Shown: one piece after another, positions 19,260 through 29,284 of the stretch
Position numbering within the stretch: position 1 is the stretch's first letter
How the letters are laid out: the number at the start of each line of letters is the position of its first letter
From: Achromobacter insuavis
GTDB taxonomy: Bacteria; Pseudomonadota; Gammaproteobacteria; Burkholderiales; Burkholderiaceae_B
Reading direction: 5' to 3'
Length of the DNA stretch: 64,000 nucleotides
Assembly (NCBI RefSeq): GCF_902859645.1
Contig: NZ_CADIJR010000001.1
Coordinates: forward strand, 1-64,000
Program-made: the position numbers and the translations under genes
Notes under the pieces: model-generated
The model's database searches: none
Seen by the model: only the letters and a program-made list of their open reading frames with translations
Told to the model about the DNA's origin: nothing

Positions 19260-20150
19260 ATGGACCTGGATCCGCGCTTGTTGCGCTATTTCATCGCCGT
19301 GGCCGAAGAGCGCCATTTCAGCCGCGCCGCCGCGCGCCTGCACATTTCCCAGCCGCCCTTGAGCTACGCCATCCGCCAGCTCGAGGACAACGTCGGCGCG
19401 CGCCTGCTGGCGCGCACCAGCCGCCACGTCGAACTGACCGCCGCCGGCCAGGTGCTGTACCGCGAGGCCCTGACGCTGCTGCGCCAGGCCGAGGACGTGC
19501 GCACGCTGGTGCAGCGGGTCGACGCCGGCCTGCGCGGCCGGCTGCGCATCGGCTTCGTCGGCTCGATGCTGTATCGCGGCCTGCCGGCGCTGCTGGCGTC
19601 GATGCGGGCCGAACTGCCGGACGTGGAACATGTCCTGACCGAGCTGAATTCGCACGACCAGATCGAGGCGGTGCGGCGCGGCGAGCAGGACCTGGGCTTC
19701 ATCCACGCCAACCCGGTGCCGGCCGGCGTGGCGGCGCGCGACCTGCTGGCCGAACCGTTCGTGGTGTGCCTGCCGGAAAGCCATCCGCTGGCCAGCAGGC
19801 CGTCGCTGGCGCTGGCGGAGCTGGCTACCGATGACTTCGTGTTTTTCGCCCGCGCCGCCTCGCCCAGCTATTACGAGACCGTGCTGTCGCTGTGCGTGGG
19901 GGCGGGCTTCATGCCCGTGATCCGCCACGAAGTGCGCCACTGGCTGAGCGTGGCTTCGCTGGTGTCGCAGGGCCTGGGCGTGTCGATCGTGCCGTCCTGC
20001 CTGTCGCGCAGCGGCCTGGCGGGCACGCGTTTCATCGCCTTCGAGCACCAGGCGCGCTCGGTCAGCCAGGTGATCTGGCCGGACGAGGACCGTTCGCCGC
20101 TGCAGGAAAAGGCGCTGGCGCTGGTCGAGCGCCAGTTCCCCGCGGCCTGA
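19260..20150 (+). CDS. LysR family transcriptional regulator
   Basis: The 296 aa protein starts at the ATG at 19260 behind GGGAGGAGA. A start 15 codons earlier lacks a site. Residues 1-60 form the winged helix-turn-helix (DPRLLRYFIAVAEERHFSRA, then LHISQPPLSYAIRQLEDNVG). The effector domain follows from about residue 90 (LRIGFVGSMLYRGLPALLAS). It resembles BenM/CatR-type regulators of aromatic or organic-acid catabolism. It diverges from the acyl-CoA dehydrogenase operon, its probable target. Confidence 0.94.
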   Translation: MDLDPRLLRYFIAVAEERHFSRAAARLHISQPPLSYAIRQLEDNVGARLLARTSRHVELTAAGQVLYREALTLLRQAEDVRTLVQRVDAGLRGRLRIGFVGSMLYRGLPALLASMRAELPDVEHVLTELNSHDQIEAVRRGEQDLGFIHANPVPAGVAARDLLAEPFVVCLPESHPLASRPSLALAELATDDFVFFARAASPSYYETVLSLCVGAGFMPVIRHEVRHWLSVASLVSQGLGVSIVPSCLSRSGLAGTRFIAFEHQARSVSQVIWPDEDRSPLQEKALALVERQFPAA

Positions 20151-20156
20151 ATGGGC

Positions 20157-20178
20157 ATCCGGGGCGCGCCGCCCGGAT
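20157..20178. terminator. Possible shared hairpin between convergent genes
   Basis: ATCCGGG (20157-20163) pairs with CCCGGAT (20172-20178) around an 8-nt GC-rich loop in the 31-bp gap between two convergent stop codons. It has no T tract, so confidence is low. Confidence 0.35.
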
Positions 20179-20181
20179 ATC

Positions 20182-20946
20182 TCAGCCTGGCAGTCGCGTG
20201 AAGCGGTTGGTCAGCGTGCCCAGCCCGGTCAGCGTCACGTCGACCACGTCGCCGTCGCTGAGGTCTGGCGAATGGCCGTCGGTGCCCATCCAGAGGATGT
20301 CGCCGGGCTGCAGGGTGAGGTAGCGGCTCATCGTGCTGATGAAGGTGTCGACACCGAACAGCATGTCGCCGGTGCCGAAGCGGGTGCTCTCGCGGCCGTT
20401 GACGCTGACCACCGTCTCCATGCGCGCCAGGTCCGGGTCGGTCTCGATCCAGGGGCCCATCGGCTTGAAGGTGTCGGTGTTCTTGGAACGCCAGAAAGTG
20501 CGGTCGGACGCCTGCCAATCGCGCGCGCTGACGTCGTTGCCGATGGTGTAGCCGAGGATGCCGGCGCGCACGTCTTCCGGCCGGACGTGCTTCATGCGCT
20601 TGCCGATCACCACCACCAGCTCGCCCTCATACTGCACGCGGGTGGCGTCGGCGGGCATCAGCACGTCCTGCCCGTGCGCCAGCAGCGCGTTGTTGGCGCG
20701 GTAGCCGACATCGGGCTGGGCGGGAATGTTCTTGCCCTCGGCGCCGATGTGCTGGACATAGTTCAGGCCGACGCAATAGAAGGTCGGGGGAATCACCGGT
20801 ACCTCGATCCGCACATCGGCCAGGCGCAGCGATTCATTGCGCCTTTCATGGCCGTTGAACGGGTCGCCGCGCACCGGCGTGATGCGGTCGTCGTCGAGAA
20901 TGCCGTAGAACGTCTGACCGTCGTGGATGCAGCGTATCCATTTCAT
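20182..20946 (-). CDS. Fumarylacetoacetate hydrolase (FAH) family protein
   Basis: The 254 aa protein starts at the ATG at 20946 (MKWIRCIHDGQTFYG). The FAH catalytic core is clear: FYCVGLNYVQHI near residue 60, EGELVVVIGKRMKHV (metal-binding Glu pair), YTIGNDVSARDWQ, KPMGPWIETD and LFGVDTFISTMSRYLTLQPGDI, ending in GDVVDVTLTGLGTLTNR. Family members hydrolyse or hydrate 1,3-diketo acids, acylpyruvates or 2-oxo-3-enoates with Mg2+. It is the last gene of a six-gene operon and probably cleaves the final diketo intermediate. The substrate is unknown. Confidence 0.92.
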   Translation of the reverse strand: MKWIRCIHDGQTFYGILDDDRITPVRGDPFNGHERRNESLRLADVRIEVPVIPPTFYCVGLNYVQHIGAEGKNIPAQPDVGYRANNALLAHGQDVLMPADATRVQYEGELVVVIGKRMKHVRPEDVRAGILGYTIGNDVSARDWQASDRTFWRSKNTDTFKPMGPWIETDPDLARMETVVSVNGRESTRFGTGDMLFGVDTFISTMSRYLTLQPGDILWMGTDGHSPDLSDGDVVDVTLTGLGTLTNRFTRLPG

Positions 20947-20957
20947 GGTGGGTTCCT

Positions 20958-21380
20958 TCAGGCCGCCTGGGCGGAAAAGCCGGGATCGTCGTTGGCCATG
21001 CGGGTGATGAGCCATTCGCCATCGTTGCGCGCCAGTTCGATGTGGGTGGTGCGGATGGTGTCGATGCCCGTCAGCGGCGCGGGGCCGGACAGCGCGGCGC
21101 CGCTGTCGTGCCGCACCACCAGCATGTAGGCGCGCAGCGCGCAGCGGTCCGCGTTCCAGGCGTGCGCCGCGAGGTTGCAGATCAGGTGGTGGATGCGCTG
21201 GGTCGGGGAACGGCGCGCCAGCGCCGCCAGCACGGCGTCGCGGCCCGCCAGCGTCTGGCCCTGGCGCAGCCAGACGCCGTCGGGGGCGAGGCGCCGCACC
21301 AGATCGTCGTAGCGGTTTTCGTCCAGATCGCGGAAAAACGCCATGACCTGGTTGTGGCAAAGCGACAGGGTATCGCTCAT
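20958..21380 (-). CDS. NTF2-like (SnoaL-type) small protein
   Basis: This 140 aa alpha+beta cone protein has the sequence flavour of the SnoaL / ring-hydroxylating-beta-subunit superfamily: VMAFFRDLDENRYDDLVRRL, WLRQGQTLAGRDAVLAALARR, IHHLICNLAAHAW and a C-terminal RTTHIELARNDGEWLITRM. Members act as small hydratases, isomerases or decarboxylases, or as non-catalytic subunits. Its ATG overlaps the stop of the FMN dehydrogenase gene by 4 bp (ATGA), so the two are translationally coupled. The exact function is unknown. Confidence 0.85.
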   Translation of the reverse strand: MSDTLSLCHNQVMAFFRDLDENRYDDLVRRLAPDGVWLRQGQTLAGRDAVLAALARRSPTQRIHHLICNLAAHAWNADRCALRAYMLVVRHDSGAALSGPAPLTGIDTIRTTHIELARNDGEWLITRMANDDPGFSAQAA

Positions 21381-22534
21381 GGGGATGTCGTCCTCAGCAT
21401 GGTTTCATCGATGGCGGCCAGCGTGTCCGCGCCGCACAGTTGCATGGTGCGCGCCAGTTCGTCGCGCAATATCTCCAGCGCCTTGCAGGCGCCAGGATGG
21501 CCGCCCGCCAGCACGCCGTAGAGCGTGGCGCGGCCGGTCAGCACGCCGGCCGCGCCCAGCGCCAGCGCCTTGAAGATGTCGCTGCCGCGCCGCACGCCGC
21601 CGTCCAGCAATACCGGCACCCGGCCGCGCGCGGCGGCGAGCACATCCGCCAGGGCGTCCAGCGACGCGATGCCGCTGTCCAGTTGCCGGCCGCCATGATT
21701 CGAGACCACCAGCGCGTCGGCGCCGATGCCGACGATGGCGTCCACGTCCAGGGCGTTGACCACGCCCTTGACGATGAGCCTGCCTTGCCAGCCGTCGCGC
21801 AGCCGCGCCAGGTCGTCCAGCTTGAACGCCGGATCGTAGTTGCGGCCGGCGACGGACTTCATCGCCTTGCGGTCCGCGGCGACCGGCGCCAGGCCCGCCA
21901 GGCTGGGCATCGCGGGCGGCCGCCGCAGCAGCATGTCGAGCGACCAGGCGGGCTTGCGCGCGAACTGCAAGACGTTGCGCGGATTGAGCTTCATGGGAAA
22001 CGCCAATCCGTGCGCCAGGTCGCGCTCGCGCTTGCCGCCCACCGGAAGGTCCACCGTGATCATCAGCGCCTCGTAGCCGGCGGCGCCGGCGCGCCGGATC
22101 AGGTCGGCAAGCCGGGCCTTGTCCTGCAGGATATAGGCCTGGAACCAGAGCCGGCCCGGCGCCCGGTCGGCGATTTCCTCGATCGACGCGGTGGCGGACG
22201 TGGACAGGGTGTAGGGAATGCCGGCCTGCGCGGCGGCGCGCGCCAGCGCCACGTCGCCGCCGCGCCAGCCGAAGCCGACCGCGCCGGTGGGCGCGATGGC
22301 GCAGGGCAGGGCCGCGGGCGTGCCGACGAACGGCGCCGCCAGGTCGACGCGCGAGACATCGCGCAGCACCCGCGGGGCCAGGCGCAGCCGCTGGAACGCG
22401 GTGACGTTCTCGCGCAGCGTGATCTCGTCCTCGGCGCCGCCGTCGAAGAAGTCGAACACCGGCCGCGGCAGGCGCGCCCGCGCCGCGATGCGCAGGCGCT
22501 CGATGGAAAAGCAATCGTCGAGCCGGGCGGTCAT
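21377..22534 (-). CDS. FMN-dependent alpha-hydroxy acid dehydrogenase
   Basis: The 385 aa protein belongs to the lactate dehydrogenase / mandelate dehydrogenase / glycolate oxidase family. The ATG at 22534 has AGGAGAA 8 nt upstream and is preferred over the in-frame start at 22582, which lies inside the preceding gene. Motifs: RLPRPVFDFFDGGAEDEITL, RLAPRVLRDVSRVDL, LWFQAYILQDKARLADLI, MITVDLPVGGKRERDL (the Asp/Arg region) and LVVSNHGGRQLDSGIASLDAL (catalytic His and substrate-binding Arg near residue 280). It probably oxidises a 2-hydroxy acid to the 2-oxo acid within the operon's pathway. Confidence 0.95.
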   Translation of the reverse strand: MTARLDDCFSIERLRIAARARLPRPVFDFFDGGAEDEITLRENVTAFQRLRLAPRVLRDVSRVDLAAPFVGTPAALPCAIAPTGAVGFGWRGGDVALARAAAQAGIPYTLSTSATASIEEIADRAPGRLWFQAYILQDKARLADLIRRAGAAGYEALMITVDLPVGGKRERDLAHGLAFPMKLNPRNVLQFARKPAWSLDMLLRRPPAMPSLAGLAPVAADRKAMKSVAGRNYDPAFKLDDLARLRDGWQGRLIVKGVVNALDVDAIVGIGADALVVSNHGGRQLDSGIASLDALADVLAAARGRVPVLLDGGVRRGSDIFKALALGAAGVLTGRATLYGVLAGGHPGACKALEILRDELARTMQLCGADTLAAIDETMLRTTSP

Positions 22535-22565
22535 CGCGGCGTTCTCCTGGATCGTGGCCGCGCCA

Positions 22566-23546
22566 TCATTCGCCTTTGACATTGCCTTTCTTGATCACGT
22601 CGGCCCAGCGTGTCCGGTCCTGCACCAGGAACTGGCTGAACTGTTCCGGCGTGCCGCCGTCGGCCAGGGCGCCCAGCGAGGCGAGCTGTTGCTTCACCGC
22701 CGGATCGGCCAGGGCCTCGTTGGCGGCCTGGTTCAGCTTGTCGACGATGGCCTTGGGCGTGGCGGGCGGCGCCAGCATGCCGACCCAGGTCGCGGCCGCG
22801 TCGAAGCCGGGATAGCCCAGGCTTTCGAGCGTCGGCACGCCGGGGAAGTCGGGTTGCGGTTCGCGCGTGCCGATGGCCAGCACGCGCAACTGCTTCTGCG
22901 CCACATAATTGGCGATGCCGACGCTGGGATAGAACATGAACGAGATGCGCCCCGCCAGCATTTCCTGCAGGGCCGGTCCATTGCCCTTGAACGGCACGTG
23001 CATCATGCGCGCGCCGGTCATGTTGGCCAGCATCTCGGCGGTCAGGTGCGCCGAGCCGCCGATGCCCGACGAGCCGAAGGTGAGCTTGTCCGGGCTGGCC
23101 TTGGCCGCGGCCACCAGCTCCTGCATGGTCTTGTAGGGCGAGCCATAGCTCGTCACCACCACCATCGGCAGCTTGGCGAAATTGCCGACGGGGGTGAAGT
23201 CCTTGACCGCGTCATAGTTGTAGCGTTCGGGGTACAGCAGCGGATTCACGTTCAGGGTGAGCGAGGTCACCAGCACCTTGTAGCCGTCGGGTTCCGACCG
23301 CATCACGTCGTTGGCGGCGATGGACGCGCTGGCGCCCGGTTTGTTCTCCACCACGATCGAGGCCTTCAGGCTTTCGGACATGCGCTTGGCGAGGATGCGG
23401 GCGATCACGTCGGTCGGTCCGCCGGCCGCGTAGCCGACTTCCATGCGGATCGGCCGCGACGGATAGTCGTCGGCCAGGGCGGGCGCCGCGACGCCCGCGC
23501 CGATCAGCGCGGCGCAGAGCAGGTTGGTCCATTTTTTTGTGTTCAT
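22566..23546 (-). CDS. Bug family (TctC-like) periplasmic solute-binding protein
   Basis: The 326 aa protein has the signal MNTKKWTNLLCAALIGAGV ending in ALA. Mature motifs are YPSRPIRMEVGYAAGGPTDV, VENKPGASASIAANDV, FGSSGIGGSAHLTAE and VPFKGNGPALQEMLAGR. The usual VPF/VPY at the first loop is replaced by VGY, so its ligand may differ from those of the other two Bug proteins in this window. It is third in the six-gene operon and probably delivers that operon's substrate. Confidence 0.94.
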   Translation of the reverse strand: MNTKKWTNLLCAALIGAGVAAPALADDYPSRPIRMEVGYAAGGPTDVIARILAKRMSESLKASIVVENKPGASASIAANDVMRSEPDGYKVLVTSLTLNVNPLLYPERYNYDAVKDFTPVGNFAKLPMVVVTSYGSPYKTMQELVAAAKASPDKLTFGSSGIGGSAHLTAEMLANMTGARMMHVPFKGNGPALQEMLAGRISFMFYPSVGIANYVAQKQLRVLAIGTREPQPDFPGVPTLESLGYPGFDAAATWVGMLAPPATPKAIVDKLNQAANEALADPAVKQQLASLGALADGGTPEQFSQFLVQDRTRWADVIKKGNVKGE

Positions 23547-23569
23547 GATGTCTCCTCCTTGTTTTGATA

Positions 23570-24445
23570 TCAGTATTGGTCGGGGAAGTACCGATCCGCC
23601 ATCACCTGGCAGCGCTTGATCAGGCGCGGCTCGTCCGGCCGGTAGTCGGCCACGGCGTTATGGATGGTCCCCATGTTGTCCCACATCAGCACATCGCCTT
23701 CCTGCCACTGATGGCGATAGCGGTACTTCTCCTGCAGCTGGTGCCTGAACAGGAAGTCCAGCACCTCGGCGCTGCGCGCTTCCGGCAACTCGTTGATCCT
23801 CACGGAATAGCCGGGGTTGGCGTACAGCACCTTGCGGCCCGTGATCGGATGCGTCAGGAACACCGGATGCGAGACCGGCGGCTTGCGGCGCTTCTGTTCC
23901 TCGGTCAGCGGGGGGCGGGTGCTGCCCTTTTCCCGCCGCATCATTTCCCAGAACTTGTTGAAGTCGTGGGTGATGGTCATGCCGTCCAGCTCGGTCTTCA
24001 AGGCGTCCGGCAGCTCGTCGTAGGCGGCGTGCATGTTCGAGAACTCGGTGTTGCCCAGCGATTTGCCGTCGCGCATCGGGATGCGGATGCCGTACAGCAC
24101 GTTGCTGAAGGCGATGGTGCGGCTGTAGGACATGTCGGTGTGCCAGTCCTGGCCGGCGTCGCTCAGGCCCACGGGCTTGCCGTTCTCCACCATGTTCGAC
24201 AGGATCATCACTTCCGGCAGGCCGGGCTCGAAATACATGTTGGCGACGTTCACTTCCAGCGTGCCGAAGCGTCCGGCGAACGCTTTCAGGTGCGGCGCTT
24301 GCAGCGCCTGCTTCGGGAAGCTGACCACGCCATGGCGGCCCAGCGCCGCCTCGATGGCGCGGTGGTCTGCCTCGGCCAGAGGCTGGGCCAGGTCGATATC
24401 CAGGATGCGGGCGCCCAACGAGCCCCCGCCAGCAACGATCTTCAT
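23570..24445 (-). CDS. TauD/TfdA family Fe(II)/2-oxoglutarate-dependent dioxygenase
   Basis: The 291 aa protein starts at the ATG at 24445. The iron facial triad is intact: His102 and Asp104 in DWHTDMSY, and His262 in DNMGTIHNAVADY. Downstream arginines in EPRLIKRCQV suit 2-oxoglutarate binding. Early TauD features are also present (ARILDIDLAQPL, LGRHGVVSFPKQAL). Members hydroxylate taurine, 2,4-D, alkyl sulfates or other carboxylates, often releasing a leaving group. In this operon it probably hydroxylates the imported compound, producing the alcohol used by the neighbouring dehydrogenases. Confidence 0.95.
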   Translation of the reverse strand: MKIVAGGGSLGARILDIDLAQPLAEADHRAIEAALGRHGVVSFPKQALQAPHLKAFAGRFGTLEVNVANMYFEPGLPEVMILSNMVENGKPVGLSDAGQDWHTDMSYSRTIAFSNVLYGIRIPMRDGKSLGNTEFSNMHAAYDELPDALKTELDGMTITHDFNKFWEMMRREKGSTRPPLTEEQKRRKPPVSHPVFLTHPITGRKVLYANPGYSVRINELPEARSAEVLDFLFRHQLQEKYRYRHQWQEGDVLMWDNMGTIHNAVADYRPDEPRLIKRCQVMADRYFPDQY

Positions 24446-24519
24446 GATGTCTCCGTTCTCGGGATGGGGAAGGCCTGGACGGCCTTCCCGGGATGCCGGC
24501 GCGTCAGGGTGAACAGCCC

Positions 24520-25707
24520 CTAGAACGCGGCCCGCAGGATTGCCAGGACCTCGGTCGCATCGGCGACCGGGCGGGGATTGAGCGCCAGCCCGCGTTCCGT
24601 CATCACGCCGCGGGCCAGGGATTCCAGTGCGTCAACGGGCACGCCCAATGCCGACAGCCGCGCCGGCATGGCGTGACGCTGCTGGAGGCCGCGCACCCAG
24701 GCCGACAGCGCGGCGTGGGGCCGGGGCGCCCGCTGGTTGACCGCGTCGAGCGCGGGCCGCAGCGCGTCCGCCGCCACCGCTTCGTTGAAGGCCAGCGCGT
24801 GCGGCAGGATGGCGCTGTTGACGGCGCCGTGCGACAACCGCTGGCGCGACGCCACGACGTGGCAGATGGCGTGATGCAGGCAGCTGCGCGCCATCGACAG
24901 GGCCAGGCCGGCCAGGTGCGCCGCCTGCAGGATCGCGCCGCGTGTCTCGTGGCCGCCGAGGCTGTCGCTGTCGAGGGCGGCGTCGAACAGCCGGACGGCC
25001 TGCACGGCGATGCAATCGGACACGGGCGAGCGTCCCCGCGAATACAGGGCCTCCACCGCGTGGGCGATGCCGTTCATGGCGCTGTCGCGCAGCAGCGCGA
25101 CGGGCTGGTCCGCGCTCAGGCGCGGGTCGATCAGCAGGGTCGCGGCCGCCACGCGCCGGTTCCAGAACATCAGCTTGTGGCCGTCTTCCCGGCGCACGCC
25201 GAACGACGACGTGGCTTCCGCGCCCGAGGCGGTGGTGGGGATGCCGATGATCGGCAGCTGCGGCCGGACGCGTCGCGGGATGCGCACCGTGGCGGGCGGC
25301 TCGAAGGTGGTGACGTGATCCGCCAGGCGGCCGCCTTCGGCCAGCAGCAGGGCCAGGGCCTTGGCGCTGTCGGCCACGCTGCCGCCGCCGATGGCGATCA
25401 GACTGTCCGCGCCGAATGCCCGTACTTTTTCGGCCATTGTTTCCACAACGTCGACACTGGAGTGCCGTGGCACCGCCGGGAGCCGCAGGTGATCAAGCCC
25501 GCTCCAACAGGCGGACAGCGCCTCGAAAGCGGCGGATCGCATCATCGCATCCTGCGCCAGGATCGCGGGCCGGGAACAGCCAAGCGCGTCGAGTTCTTTT
25601 AATATCAAGGCCGACACGCCATCGCCGAAACAGACATGGGTACCGAACAGGTGATAGTCGAAAGCGGCGGCGCGGGCGGTGGCAGCAGGGGGGCGGTCTT
25701 GGCTCAT
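24520..25707 (-). CDS. Iron-containing alcohol dehydrogenase, maleylacetate-reductase-like
   Basis: The 395 aa protein starts at the ATG at 25707 (MSQDRPPAATAR). An upstream in-frame start at 25782 would run through the divergent promoter. NAD(P)-binding motif SLIAIGGGSVADSAKAL near residue 100; then PIIGIPTTASGAEATSSFGV. Candidate metal ligands are in MNGIAHAVEALYS and SCLHHAICHVV, the latter like the HH-x-x-CH motif of maleylacetate reductases. It is first in the six-gene operon and divergent from a LysR gene. It oxidises an alcohol or reduces an enoyl/oxo acid; the direction cannot be told from sequence. Confidence 0.9.
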   Translation of the reverse strand: MSQDRPPAATARAAAFDYHLFGTHVCFGDGVSALILKELDALGCSRPAILAQDAMMRSAAFEALSACWSGLDHLRLPAVPRHSSVDVVETMAEKVRAFGADSLIAIGGGSVADSAKALALLLAEGGRLADHVTTFEPPATVRIPRRVRPQLPIIGIPTTASGAEATSSFGVRREDGHKLMFWNRRVAAATLLIDPRLSADQPVALLRDSAMNGIAHAVEALYSRGRSPVSDCIAVQAVRLFDAALDSDSLGGHETRGAILQAAHLAGLALSMARSCLHHAICHVVASRQRLSHGAVNSAILPHALAFNEAVAADALRPALDAVNQRAPRPHAALSAWVRGLQQRHAMPARLSALGVPVDALESLARGVMTERGLALNPRPVADATEVLAILRAAF

Positions 25708-25751
25708 GCGGCCAGTATAGAGACGCCGGTTGCCCTGAAAAATCACCAAAC

Positions 25752-25779
25752 AAGGAAATCGTTTTTTCCTTTTTGGAAA
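25752..25779. promoter_or_regulatory. Overlapping inverted repeats in the divergent adh/lysR region
   Basis: In the 86-bp gap between divergent genes, AAGGAAA (25752-25758) pairs with TTTCCTT (25765-25771). TTTCC (25765-25769) also pairs with GGAAA (25775-25779). The two perfect repeats share their middle arm. They probably mark the LysR operator controlling both directions. Confidence 0.5.
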
Positions 25780-25793
25780 CACACGGATCGGGA

Positions 25794-26699
25794 ATGAACG
25801 TTATCGATTGCCTGGAAGTCTTTGCCGAAGTCGGCAAGAGCCTCAGTTTCTCCAAGGCGGCGGAAAGCCTGGCGTCGAGCCGTTCGGCGGTCACCAAGAA
25901 GATCGCCTGGCTCGAAGCGCACTTCGAAGTGCAGCTGCTCAACCGCAACACTAAGCACGTCAGCCTGACCGAGAGCGGCCGGCTGCTGCTGGAAAACGCC
26001 GATACGCTGGCGCTGAGCCTGATGAACCTGAAAGAACTGGTGCAGGGGCCGGTGCTGACCGCCAGCGGCCGCATCCGCATCGGCACGCCGCCGTCGTTCG
26101 GCACCGTGCACATGGTGCCGGCGATCCAGGATTTCCTGGCGCGCTATCCCGCGATCAAGGTGTCGCTGCTGATCGACGACGGCCGCGGCGACCTGATCGC
26201 CGAGAACCTCGACCTGTCCGTGCGCATCGCGCCGCGGCTGAAGGATTCCAACCAGATCGCCTACAAGATCACGCTGGTGCCGCAGGTGGTGGTGGCGACG
26301 CGGGACTATCTCGCGCGCCATGGCCGGCCGGAGAAACCGCAGGACCTGGAGCGGCACAACTGCCTGGTGCACAACCTGAAGGCGCCCACCGGGCAGTGGA
26401 GTTTCACCGACGCCCAGTCAAACACCCACGTGGTGCGGGTGGCGGGCTCGTTCAATTCGAACCTGGGCGAAGCGCTGATGAACATGACCAAGCGCGGCGG
26501 CGGAGTGTCGATGCACCCGCGCTACATGGTCGAACAGGACATCGCCGACGGGGTGCTGGAAGTGCTGCTGCCGGGCTATGAGCCGCAGGGGCTGGACATC
26601 CACGCGGTCGTGCAGACCCGCCGCAACCAGCCCGACAAGGTCAGGCTGATCGTGGAACACCTGCGCAACTGGTTCAAGGACGCCGACTGGACGCGCTGA
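25794..26699 (+). CDS. LysR family transcriptional regulator
   Basis: The 301 aa protein starts at the ATG at 25794 (MNVIDCLEVFAEVGKSLSFS). The helix-turn-helix lies at residues 15-40 (FSKAAESLASSRSAVTKKIA). The effector domain is of the CrgA/DsdC-like type (IRIGTPPSFGTVHMVPAIQD, LDLSVRIAPRLKDSNQIAYK, then GGGVSMHPRYMVEQDIADG). Long upstream frame extension is shadow sequence of the dehydrogenase gene. It most probably regulates the divergent six-gene catabolic operon. Confidence 0.94.
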   Translation: MNVIDCLEVFAEVGKSLSFSKAAESLASSRSAVTKKIAWLEAHFEVQLLNRNTKHVSLTESGRLLLENADTLALSLMNLKELVQGPVLTASGRIRIGTPPSFGTVHMVPAIQDFLARYPAIKVSLLIDDGRGDLIAENLDLSVRIAPRLKDSNQIAYKITLVPQVVVATRDYLARHGRPEKPQDLERHNCLVHNLKAPTGQWSFTDAQSNTHVVRVAGSFNSNLGEALMNMTKRGGGVSMHPRYMVEQDIADGVLEVLLPGYEPQGLDIHAVVQTRRNQPDKVRLIVEHLRNWFKDADWTR

Positions 26700-26726
26700 G
26701 CGCAGCCCGCCGGCAGCGGTGGCGTC

Positions 26727-27581
26727 CTAGCGGAACACCACGGTCTTGTTGCGGTTCAGCAGGATGCGGTGCTCGACGTGGCTGCGCACGGCGCGCGACA
26801 GCACCAGCGACTCGATGTCGCTGCCGACCTGGGTCAGGTCCTGCGCCGTCATGGTGTGGTCGACGCGCTCGATGTCCTGGTCGATGATCGGGCCTTCGTC
26901 CAGGTCCGAGGTCACGAAGTGGGCGGTGGCGCCGATGATCTTGACGCCGCGCGCATGCGCCTGGTGGTACGGGCGGGCGCCCTTGAAGCTGGGCAGGAAG
27001 CTGTGGTGGATGTTGATGGCGCGGCCGTTCAGCGCGCGGCACATGTCGGCCGACAGGATCTGCATGTAGCGCGCCAGCACCACCAGGTCGATCTCGTAGC
27101 GGTCCACCAGCGCCAGCACCTGCTGTTCCTGTTCGGCCTTGGTATCGGCCGTCACGGGCAGGTGATGGAAGGGGATGCCGTAGGACGCGGCCAGGCTGGC
27201 GTAGTCGTTGTGGTTCGAGACGATGGCCGCCACTTCGGCATGCAGCTGGCCGCTGTGCACGCGGAACAGCAGGTCGTTCAGGCAGTGGCCTTGCTTGCTG
27301 ACCATGATCAGCAGGCGTTCCTTGCGGCGCGCGTCGTGCAGCTGCAGTTCCATGCCGTACTCGGCCGCCATCTCGTCCAGGCGGGCGCGCAGCGCGTCCG
27401 GCGACGCGTCCGCCGGCAGGTCGAAGTGCACGCGCAGGAAGAAGCGGCCGGTCTCGTCATCGCCGAATTGCTGCGAATCCAGGATGTTGCAACCCAATTC
27501 GAACAACAGGCCGCTGACGCGGAAGACGATGCCGGTGCGGTCGGGGCAGGACAGGGTCAGGATGTAGTCGTTGTGCTGCAT
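26727..27581 (-). CDS. purU: Formyltetrahydrofolate deformylase
   Basis: The 284 aa enzyme hydrolyses 10-formyl-THF to formate and THF and balances one-carbon pools. An N-terminal ACT-type regulatory domain (residues 1-85; LTLSCPDRTGIVFRVSGLL) is followed by the formyltransferase-fold hydrolase. Catalytic motifs are INIHHSFLPSFKGARPYHQA (Asn-His), IIGATAHFVTSDLDEGPIIDQ (Asp) and a C-terminal HRILLNRNKTVVF. The length matches E. coli PurU (280 aa). It follows the FAD oxidoreductase gene by 3 bp. Confidence 0.97.
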   Translation of the reverse strand: MQHNDYILTLSCPDRTGIVFRVSGLLFELGCNILDSQQFGDDETGRFFLRVHFDLPADASPDALRARLDEMAAEYGMELQLHDARRKERLLIMVSKQGHCLNDLLFRVHSGQLHAEVAAIVSNHNDYASLAASYGIPFHHLPVTADTKAEQEQQVLALVDRYEIDLVVLARYMQILSADMCRALNGRAINIHHSFLPSFKGARPYHQAHARGVKIIGATAHFVTSDLDEGPIIDQDIERVDHTMTAQDLTQVGSDIESLVLSRAVRSHVEHRILLNRNKTVVFR

Positions 27582-27584
27582 GAT

Positions 27585-29239
<1,655 letters not shown>

Positions 29240-29284
29240 GCAAGTGATAAATGGGGCGGGCGCCGTGGACGGCGCCCGGCGGCG

